A stretch of 33,695 nt of DNA from Terriglobales bacterium (GTDB taxonomy: Bacteria > Acidobacteriota > Terriglobia > Bryobacterales > Bryobacteraceae). Each line of letters opens with the position of its first letter. Position 1 is the first letter of the stretch. Location of the stretch: positions 1-33,695 of the forward strand of contig JAJFUV010000153.1 in assembly GCA_021372245.1 (NCBI GenBank). Reading direction: 5' to 3'. Under the pieces are notes generated by a model, which made no database searches, was not told where the DNA came from, and saw only the letters and a list, made by a program, of their open reading frames with translations. Made by a program: the position numbers and the translations under genes. Shown here piece by piece: positions 27,563-33,695 of the stretch.

Positions 27563-28399
27563 ATGCTCCGCACTGATCGCCGTGGTTTTCTCTCCGCGCT
27601 GGCCGCTGTTTCCGCCGCGCCTTCCGCCAGTTTCGCCGCATCTCCGGGTGAAACAGACCTCAAGCTCGGCGTGGCCACCTATTCGCTGCGTGAGTTCTCC
27701 CGCCACCTCGCCATCAAGATGATGCGCGAGATGAAGATCGACTACGTGAGCATCAAAGAGTTCCATCTGCTGTACACGAGCACACCCGAGGAAATCTCCA
27801 AGGCAGTAGCCGAGTTCAAGGCCGCCGGGCTGACGGTGCTTTCCGGTGGCGTCATCGGCATGCAGAAGAACGACGAAGGCGAACTGCGCCGTATGTTCGA
27901 GTACGCGCGCATGGCCGGTATGCCCATGATGGTCATCGCACCTACCCGGGAAACGATGCCGCAAATCGAAAAGCTGGTGCGCGAGTACAACATCAAAGTG
28001 GCCATCCACAACCATGGCCCCGAGGACAAGCATTTCCCAGGCGCCAAGGATGTCCTGGCCGTGGTAAAGGACATGGATCCGCGCATCGGCCTGTGCATCG
28101 ACGTGGGACACGAAGCCCGCACCGGCGCGGACGTTCCCGCCTCCATCGCAATGGCCGGTAGCCGCCTGCTCGACGTGCACATCAAGGACATTGTCGAAGC
28201 CGCCGGCAAGAACCGCGGCGCTGTCGTTGGCCAAGGGGTACTGCCCATCGCGGCTATTTTCAAGCAACTGCTCAAGCTGAACTATCAGGGCGGCGTCATG
28301 CTCGAATACGAAATCGACGGTGACAACCCGGGACCCGGCATGCAACGCTCGTTCGCTTACATGCGCGGAGTGCTGGCGGGCATGGGGGCGAAGGCGTAG
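27563..28399 (+). CDS. Tat-exported sugar isomerase/epimerase-like TIM barrel
   Basis: This 278-aa protein starts with a Tat signal (MLRTDRRGFLSALAAVSAAP). It continues with the xylose-isomerase-like TIM barrel: LGVATYSLREFS, MKIDYVSIKEFHL, VAIHNHGPED, LCIDVGHEARTGAD, LLDVHIKDI and GVMLEYEIDGDN. Glu and His positions in these strands form the expected divalent-metal site. It may isomerise sugars or 3-keto sugars outside the cytoplasm, fitting the neighbouring DUF1080 and SDR genes. Only 7 nt separate it from the SDR gene, so they are an operon. ATG 27563 is chosen because the twin-arginine motif begins here. Confidence 0.88.
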   Translation: MLRTDRRGFLSALAAVSAAPSASFAASPGETDLKLGVATYSLREFSRHLAIKMMREMKIDYVSIKEFHLLYTSTPEEISKAVAEFKAAGLTVLSGGVIGMQKNDEGELRRMFEYARMAGMPMMVIAPTRETMPQIEKLVREYNIKVAIHNHGPEDKHFPGAKDVLAVVKDMDPRIGLCIDVGHEARTGADVPASIAMAGSRLLDVHIKDIVEAAGKNRGAVVGQGVLPIAAIFKQLLKLNYQGGVMLEYEIDGDNPGPGMQRSFAYMRGVLAGMGAKA

Positions 28400-28406
28400 G
28401 AGGTCT

Positions 28407-29174
28407 ATGCCGGCATCTACTGAATTCCAGGGAATGACAGCGCTGGTCACCGGCGCATCGAGCGGCATAGGCGCCGAGACCGCTGTGGCCTTCGGTTCGC
28501 GAGGGGCTTATGTACTGGTCCATTACAATGCGAGCCGCGCAGGCGCCGAAGACGCGTTCAGCCGCCTGCGGGAAGCCGGCGGCGACGGCGAGTTGCTCGC
28601 GGCGGACTTGTCCAACGAGGCGGGCATCGATGGCTTTGTTCGGCAACTCGGTGCCCTCGCGCGCCCCATCGACATCCTCATCAACAACGCCGGTTCGCTG
28701 ATCGAGCGCCGTAAGTTTCTCGAACTCACACCGGAGCTGTGGAACCGTGTTATCACGCTCAACTGGACCAGCGCCATGCGCATCGCACAGGCCGTGTTAC
28801 CCGGTATGATCGAGCGCAAGCGCGGGTTCATTGTGAACTTGTCCTCTATCGCCGCGCGCAACGGCGGCGGCATCGGCGCCGTCGCGTACGCGAGTTCGAA
28901 AGCCGCCGTTTCCTGCATGACCAAGGGCATGGCCAAAGAATTCGCGCCCTACGGCATTCGCGTGAACGCGATTTCACCCGGCACAATCGACAACAACTTC
29001 CACCGCAAGTTCTCGACCAAACAGATGCTCGACGCCGTCGTGGCTGCCACGCCGCTCGGCCGGTTGGGCGAATCGGTGGAATGCGCCGAAGTGATCACTT
29101 TCCTTTGTTCGGAACGCGCCAGCTTCATTCAGGGCCAGATCATCGAAGTCAACGGCGGCATGTTGATGGTGTAG
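28407..29174 (+). CDS. Short-chain dehydrogenase/reductase (SDR)
   Basis: This 255-aa classical SDR has TGASSGIG (15-22) for NAD(P) binding, INNAG in the central strand, and the active site YASSK with Y161 and K165. It ends NAISPGTIDNNF and GQIIEVNGG. It likely oxidises or reduces a sugar or a keto intermediate; the substrate cannot be told. GGAGG lies 5 nt before the ATG at 28407, within the isomerase stop region (TAGGAGG). The open frame further upstream overlaps the isomerase gene and is not used. Confidence 0.94.
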   Translation: MPASTEFQGMTALVTGASSGIGAETAVAFGSRGAYVLVHYNASRAGAEDAFSRLREAGGDGELLAADLSNEAGIDGFVRQLGALARPIDILINNAGSLIERRKFLELTPELWNRVITLNWTSAMRIAQAVLPGMIERKRGFIVNLSSIAARNGGGIGAVAYASSKAAVSCMTKGMAKEFAPYGIRVNAISPGTIDNNFHRKFSTKQMLDAVVAATPLGRLGESVECAEVITFLCSERASFIQGQIIEVNGGMLMV

Positions 29175-29203
29175 GGCGACCGTCGGGTTTAAAATAGCGT
29201 GAC

Positions 29204-29920
29204 ATGAAGACATGGGCTTTCGTGTGTGCGTTTCTGCTCGCGCTGATGACTGCGGCCGGCGCGGCGCCTGAAGAATTCCTAACCTCGGACGGGGTAGTGA
29301 AGATCACGCCTGTGCGTCACGCCAGCCTGACCATCGAAGGCGGCGGCATGCTGATTCAAGTGGACCCCTGGGGCGCGTCCAACTACGCCACCTCCCGCCC
29401 CGCTGATCTGATCCTCATCACGCATGAGCATGGAGATCACTTGGATGAGGAGGCCATCGCGAAGCTCCGCAAGCCGGCCACGATCATAGCGGGACCCGCC
29501 GCGGTACGCGCCAAACTCCCCGAGACACTGCTGCTGGGCGATGGCAGCACCAAGAGCTTCGGTAAGTGGAAGGTGGAGGCCATCCCGGCCTACAACCTGA
29601 AGCGCATGCGCCCCGACGGCAAGCCGTTTCACCCGCGCGGCGAAGGCAACGGTTATGTGCTCGCTTTCGGCGGCAAGCGGTTCTACATCTCCGGCGATAC
29701 GGAAGGCACTCCCGAAATGCGCGCGCTCAAGAACATCGACGTGGCCTTCGTCTGCATGAATCTGCCCTACACGATGACTCCGGAAGAGGCCGCCGCCGCG
29801 GTGCGCGCCTTCAAACCCAAGGTTGTTTACCCTTATCATTCGCGCAACACCGATCTCGCCACCTTCCAGAAAGCGCTGGCCGGTTCGGGCGTCGAGGTAC
29901 GCCTCCGGAATTGGTACTGA
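29204..29920 (+). CDS. Secreted metallo-beta-lactamase-fold hydrolase
   Basis: This 238-aa protein has a signal peptide (MKTWAFVCAFLLALMTAAGAAP) and the MBL metal motif LITHEHGDHLDEE (H74, H76, D78, H79). ISGDTEGTP and VVYPYHSRN supply the later ligands. It is of the UlaG-like/ribonuclease-type MBL group; the substrate is unknown. It is 29 nt after the SDR gene and probably in its operon, and ends 19 nt before the convergent URO-D operon end. Confidence 0.87.
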   Translation: MKTWAFVCAFLLALMTAAGAAPEEFLTSDGVVKITPVRHASLTIEGGGMLIQVDPWGASNYATSRPADLILITHEHGDHLDEEAIAKLRKPATIIAGPAAVRAKLPETLLLGDGSTKSFGKWKVEAIPAYNLKRMRPDGKPFHPRGEGNGYVLAFGGKRFYISGDTEGTPEMRALKNIDVAFVCMNLPYTMTPEEAAAAVRAFKPKVVYPYHSRNTDLATFQKALAGSGVEVRLRNWY

Positions 29921-29939
29921 TGCGCGATCCAGTCAAGCG

Positions 29940-30992
29940 TTAGTAGGTGCCGCCGTCCTGCCCCGCGCGCACCATGGCCTCGATGTTCTCCGGCGGCGTG
30001 TCACGGCCCACCGCGCACCCGCTGCTGAGGATGAAGCCGCCGCCCGGCTTCGCCTGCCGGATCGCTTCCATCGCCTCATCGTAGATGGCTTGCGGATCCG
30101 ACTGGACCAGGTGTGTAGTGTGCAGGTTGCCTTTCAGCGACAAGCGGCCGTTCAGGACTCTCTTGGCTTCCGCAAGGTTCACTTGCCAGTCAGCCTCAAA
30201 ACAATCCGCGCCGCTGTGACCAATACAGTTTAGAATCCCGCCGGCCTTGCCGCAGATGTGCAGTACGCTCGGAATCCCTCTTTCGTGCAGCCGTGCCGTG
30301 ACCGTCTGCTCATAGGGAAGAACGAACTCTTCGTACTGGCGGGGAGAGATCAGACTCGACGAAGCCAGACCTTCACCGATCCAGACGCTGGGCGCTCCAA
30401 GCGCGGCCAGTTCATCCGCCCAACTGAGAGTAAGCGGCAGGCGGCGTTCAATGGCGCGTTTTAGTTTACCCGGTTCGTCGTGCATGGCCGTCAGTACGCG
30501 CTCCACCCCCATGAGGAACACCACCTGCGAAAACGGCCCGGTGAGTCCCACCGAGTTGTCGTAGTCCCGCAACAGGGCAGCGGGTAACGCGCGCAACGTG
30601 TCTACGATGTGGGGCCGCAGCACGTCTACTTCGTCCAAACACGGATCGTCGAACGAACTGACTGCGTGGGACACGGGAGTTCCGATGTCGTTCTTCGGAA
30701 TCTGCCAGTCTGTCCCGTCGATCGTCGTGACGGAGTATCCGAATTCGTTTTCCTCCTGATGCGATATCACAGAGCCCGCGAGGCCGATGTTGATGGACAC
30801 ACCGTCGATGCCGGGGTGGCGTTCCAGCGTGTGGACCAGTGCCCGTGCGTGGATCTCGGGCTTCAGGAAGCATTCCGAAACCGGCACACCGTAACACGCG
30901 GCGGCGTAAGAAGTGTCGATCAGCGGAACAACGGGCACCCGGTCCGGCTGCCGCCCGTACATGGCGTGCTCGGAGCGTTCCCGCGATGTCAT
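29940..30992 (-). CDS. URO-D/MtaA-like protein, second of tandem pair
   Basis: This 350-aa protein has the uroporphyrinogen-decarboxylase fold but carries the zinc ligands of cobamide methyltransferases: VLHICGK (H245, C247) and ILSSGCAV (C326), followed by RDTPPENIEAM. Such proteins move methyl groups between a corrinoid protein and an acceptor thiol. It is therefore unlikely to be HemE. ATG 30992 overlaps the stop of the first copy (ATGA). The two copies are paralogues with the same spacing between the ligands. The methyl donor and acceptor are not known, and no corrinoid protein is in the window. Confidence 0.85.
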   Translation of the reverse strand: MTSRERSEHAMYGRQPDRVPVVPLIDTSYAAACYGVPVSECFLKPEIHARALVHTLERHPGIDGVSINIGLAGSVISHQEENEFGYSVTTIDGTDWQIPKNDIGTPVSHAVSSFDDPCLDEVDVLRPHIVDTLRALPAALLRDYDNSVGLTGPFSQVVFLMGVERVLTAMHDEPGKLKRAIERRLPLTLSWADELAALGAPSVWIGEGLASSSLISPRQYEEFVLPYEQTVTARLHERGIPSVLHICGKAGGILNCIGHSGADCFEADWQVNLAEAKRVLNGRLSLKGNLHTTHLVQSDPQAIYDEAMEAIRQAKPGGGFILSSGCAVGRDTPPENIEAMVRAGQDGGTY

Positions 30993-32014
30993 CCTTGCAC
31001 CACAGAATCCCGCGCTGCGCGCACCATGGCGTCGATGTTCTGCGGCGGCGTGTCGCGCGGCACCTCGCAACCCGAACTGAGAATGAATCCACCGGGCCCG
31101 GCACTCTGGATCAGTTCGCGGCTCTTGCGATAGACCAGTTCGGGCGTCCCTTGCAGAAGGACACCTGAGGGTTCGAGGTTGCCCTCAAGGCACACCTGCC
31201 CGCCAACCATTCGCTTCATCTCGCCGAAATCGTCCTGGAAGTCGAGTTCGAGAGCGTCCGCGCCCGTCGCCGCCATGCAGTCCACAATGTGCGTGGTCTT
31301 ACCGCAGATGTGGAGGAAGACCGGCGCGTCGATGGCGGCATGCAGCCTGCGGACCACTTCCTTGAGCGCCGGGAACGCGAACTTGACGAAGTCCTCACGG
31401 CTGACCAGACCTGCGACCGCATCGCCGAACGTAACCGCGTGCGCGCCAGCCCGGCCCACCTCGATGCCCAGGTGCGATACCATCTCGACGGCGATCTCCA
31501 ACAAGTCGAAGACGAACTGCGGCTGATCGGCCATGTCCATCATTAGGGCTTCGATGCCGCGCGCGGCACTCGCAAGCGAGAAAGGTCCCTGGTCGAAATT
31601 GGTCTTGATGAAACAGGTATCGCCCAACAGGCGGCGTGCGCATCGCGTAGCCTCGGGCAGCAGTCCCATGCGCGCTGCTGTCTTGGCTTTCGTGATCGGC
31701 GGCAACAGCGCAAGGTCCCGCCGGGCAGCCAGCGGCCGGTCCAGACCCACCGGCGGCAGATCATCGTGGAACCGGACGGGCACGCCGAGCGCCTGCGGCA
31801 GAATCCAGTTGTCGGTCGTGATGTGGATGCCGTCGTAGCCGTAACGCCGCCAGGCGCCCGCTTGAACTGATGCGATCAGTTCGGGGTTCCGGTTGTATTC
31901 GCTGAACGCCACGCCGGCCTGTTTGACTGCGTGACTGATGATCAGCGGGACCACCGGCACGCGGTCCGGGACTTCACGCCGGACCGCGCGCAGGCACCGT
32001 TCAAGACAGTCCAT
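30989..32014 (-). CDS. URO-D/MtaA-like protein, first of tandem pair
   Basis: The 341-aa protein is homologous to the next gene. Ligands H235 and C237 (FLHICGKTTH) and C316 (ILSSGCEV) are exactly 79 residues apart (C237-C316), as in its neighbour (C247-C326). The N-terminus MDCLERCLRAVRREVPDRVPVVPLI has the family's PDRVPV motif. The start is 1 nt after the stop of the six-hairpin-type gene, and the stop overlaps the second copy, so all three genes are coupled. Function likely methyl transfer or demethylation; the substrate is not evident. Confidence 0.85.
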   Translation of the reverse strand: MDCLERCLRAVRREVPDRVPVVPLIISHAVKQAGVAFSEYNRNPELIASVQAGAWRRYGYDGIHITTDNWILPQALGVPVRFHDDLPPVGLDRPLAARRDLALLPPITKAKTAARMGLLPEATRCARRLLGDTCFIKTNFDQGPFSLASAARGIEALMMDMADQPQFVFDLLEIAVEMVSHLGIEVGRAGAHAVTFGDAVAGLVSREDFVKFAFPALKEVVRRLHAAIDAPVFLHICGKTTHIVDCMAATGADALELDFQDDFGEMKRMVGGQVCLEGNLEPSGVLLQGTPELVYRKSRELIQSAGPGGFILSSGCEVPRDTPPQNIDAMVRAARDSVVQG

Positions 32015-32015
32015 C

Positions 32016-33695
32016 TCACTTATCCGGGAACATCACCGGCAGCAGTTTGTCCAGGTGCCGGCCGATCGTGCTGTGCGCGGTAACCTCCCACAGGGAAGTC
32101 TTCTGCTGCCGCATACCGAGCACTCCCGCAATCCAGGACTGCGTCCAACCGCTCTCGGTCGACCACGCACCCCATCCTGCGTCCGCATTGCTCGCCCAAT
32201 ACTCCCAACGCTTGAACTCGAACGCGCGGTACCACCAGCCGTCCAGTTCCGGATGCGACTCCGACCGGACCTGTATGCGGCAGAAAAAGTCCGCCATCTT
32301 ATTCGATGCGTCGATATACATCTGCTCGCCGGTCGCGGCCGCGGCTTCGTGAAGGCCGAGGAACGCGAAGTTGGAGGTGTAAAGCATATCAGCCAGCGGG
32401 TCGCCGTTCTGCTGCATCAGGGTGGCTTCCTTCTTGCCGTACTCTTCGTTCGAGCGCGGCGGGCCGTAAGACCCTTTCCCCGGTGCGCCCAACTCCTCGC
32501 GGATCGCTCCGCAAGAGTCCTGGAAGCGCAGCATCTCGTCTGCGATCTTCCGCAGCCATTCGCGGTGTTCGGGCGTATCTTCCACCCGCACCAGCCAGGC
32601 CAGCGGAAGCAGCATGCGGGCGCGCTCCTGCTGGATGCCGTTGGTCCAGCGCCACTGCTCCGGATACGCCGCCACGGTCATGCGCATGGCATTCTTGGTG
32701 AGATCCAGAAACGGCTTGTACCCGGTCTTGCTGTACGCCCAAAGATTGCACGCCCACAAATATGCCTCGTAGTGCGGCGCATAGTTGACCCGCTCGCCGT
32801 TCCAGTAGTGCCGCCACCCATTCTTTTCGAGCGGCTTCTGATCGATCCGGCTGTCACGGAAGCCCAGCTTGCCAGTGGTACGAAGGTTCGCCAGTAGACA
32901 GCGCATGACGCCCTCGTCCCAACGGTCGGTCTTCAACACGCCGGCAGTGCCGATGGTGCCCAACATGCTGCGCGCATTATCGTCGCCGTAATAAACGCCT
33001 TCCGAACCCGGATAGCTCCAACCGACCAATCCGTAAGCCGGGTTGTTGGGATCGGCGCGTGGTCCCTTCGACAGCAACGAATGAATGTAGATGTAGTCAT
33101 TCAAATTCGATGCAGTCCGCGCGTACTGTTCGCGCCCGTCCGCTACGCTCGCGAGCGCGAGAGGGAAGCTGACCTCGCCGATGCAGTCGTTGCGCAGCGT
33201 CCAGCGCACCGGCTGTGACCCTTCGGGGAAAATGCTGCTCGAGAAGCCCTCCAGCACGCCGTCGGAACCGTCGCCCTGAGACCAGTCAGCCTTCGGAGCA
33301 GCCGCTACACTTTCGTTTACTTTTCCCGCGCGCGTAACCACATCCTTCCACGATGGATGCACAAACAGCCGCGCGTTGCTGTAGGCCGCTACACCGCGCC
33401 GGAACGCCGCCGCTTCAGCGTCCTTCGGAAGCGCGGCGGCCGCCGAATAACTGGGCCGTACTGAGGGTGTCCATTTGAGCGCCGGAGCAGGCCGCGGCGC
33501 CGCAAGCCGTCCCAGGATCGTCTTCCAAATCGGCGCCCAGGCTTCGTTCGGCGCATAGCGGGCTGTTACGAACTGGCTGAGCTTGGTCGTGGCCACCAGG
33601 ACGCCGTTGTGCTCGAACAGGATCGGATAAACATCTTTCTCAGGCAAACCGTATACGGCTGTGTCGAAGCCGGCCACCCGCGCGACGACGATATC
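32016..33695 (-). CDS. Large six-hairpin-type glycosidase-like protein (5' end outside window)
   Basis: The frame is open to the right edge (559 residues visible, starting DIVVARVAGFDTAVYGLPEKDVYPILFEHNG). The first visible 40 residues look like the end of another domain, then an (alpha/alpha)-barrel-type region follows: GVLEGFSSSIFPEGSQPVRW, GWSYPGSEGVYYGDDNARSM, WRHYWNGERVNYAPHYEAYLWA, and EFKRWEYWASNADAGWGAWSTESGWTQSWI. This suggests a multi-domain glycan-active protein. I cannot name the GH family or the residues. It is the first gene of the three-gene minus-strand operon with the MtaA-like pair. Confidence 0.7.
   Translation of the reverse strand, partial: DIVVARVAGFDTAVYGLPEKDVYPILFEHNGVLVATTKLSQFVTARYAPNEAWAPIWKTILGRLAAPRPAPALKWTPSVRPSYSAAAALPKDAEAAAFRRGVAAYSNARLFVHPSWKDVVTRAGKVNESVAAAPKADWSQGDGSDGVLEGFSSSIFPEGSQPVRWTLRNDCIGEVSFPLALASVADGREQYARTASNLNDYIYIHSLLSKGPRADPNNPAYGLVGWSYPGSEGVYYGDDNARSMLGTIGTAGVLKTDRWDEGVMRCLLANLRTTGKLGFRDSRIDQKPLEKNGWRHYWNGERVNYAPHYEAYLWACNLWAYSKTGYKPFLDLTKNAMRMTVAAYPEQWRWTNGIQQERARMLLPLAWLVRVEDTPEHREWLRKIADEMLRFQDSCGAIREELGAPGKGSYGPPRSNEEYGKKEATLMQQNGDPLADMLYTSNFAFLGLHEAAAATGEQMYIDASNKMADFFCRIQVRSESHPELDGWWYRAFEFKRWEYWASNADAGWGAWSTESGWTQSWIAGVLGMRQQKTSLWEVTAHSTIGRHLDKLLPVMFPDK

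Noticed and set aside
29940..32014. Annotating the two URO-D proteins as HemE (heme biosynthesis)
   Set aside because: They carry the H-x-C...C zinc ligands of MtaA-type methyltransferases and are in tandem with a glycosidase-like gene.

Overview
The window looks like a chromosomal segment of a high-GC soil acidobacterium, most like the Solibacter/Bryobacter group. This is an inference from gene content, not from a marker gene. The evidence is an Oar-type TonB-dependent receptor with a carboxypeptidase-regulatory plug, a divergent membrane-anchored winged-helix regulator, DUF1080 and sialidase-like secreted proteins, Tat-exported six-hairpin and TIM-barrel proteins, and tandem URO-D-family proteins.

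Region 1 (1-384): the 3' end of a probable alpha-L-fucosidase, then a complete tRNA-Lys(CTT). Region 2 (385-8750): an integrated element of about 8.37 kb inserted in the tRNA 3' half. It is bounded by a perfect 47-bp direct repeat (338-384 and 8704-8750). From left to right it carries a tyrosine integrase, a 58-aa ORF, a small serine recombinase, two tiny divergent genes (one basic, one acidic), and a leftward operon. That operon runs from 8445 down to 2912: a hypothetical protein, an AlpA-like HTH protein, a CHC2/TOPRIM/DUF3987 primase, two hypotheticals, an HGG-motif phage-type protein and a membrane-anchored protein. There are no conjugation, capsid or recognisable defence genes. The plan resembles a minimal satellite or IME: integrate, control excision, replicate. 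Short DNA repeats in it are not explained by the genes: near-identical 20-mers close to both ends, a dispersed 20-mer found three times, and nested palindromes at promoters.

Region 3 (8886-15511): a ceramidase-like secreted hydrolase, a 988-aa nucleotidyltransferase/GHMP-kinase fusion, ProC, and the membrane-anchored regulator on the minus strand. Region 4 (15512-19411): a strong sigma70-type promoter, the 1193-aa TonB receptor and a clear intrinsic terminator. Region 5 (19456-23060): a Tat-exported six-hairpin glycosidase-like protein, a glycine-zipper protein, and a two-gene RraA-like/HpaI-like aldolase operon on the minus strand.

Region 6 (23160-29920): an RluB-type pseudouridine synthase coupled to a sialidase-like protein, an O-antigen-ligase-like membrane protein, SixA, a DUF1080 protein, and a run of a Tat-exported sugar isomerase/epimerase-like protein, an SDR and a secreted metallo-beta-lactamase-fold protein. 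Region 7 (29940-33695): a tightly coupled minus-strand operon of a large six-hairpin-type protein (open at the window edge) followed by two URO-D/MtaA-like proteins. Overall the chromosome part suggests glycan and lipid scavenging. The most unusual part is the tRNA-Lys element with its repeats; the MtaA-like pair is second.
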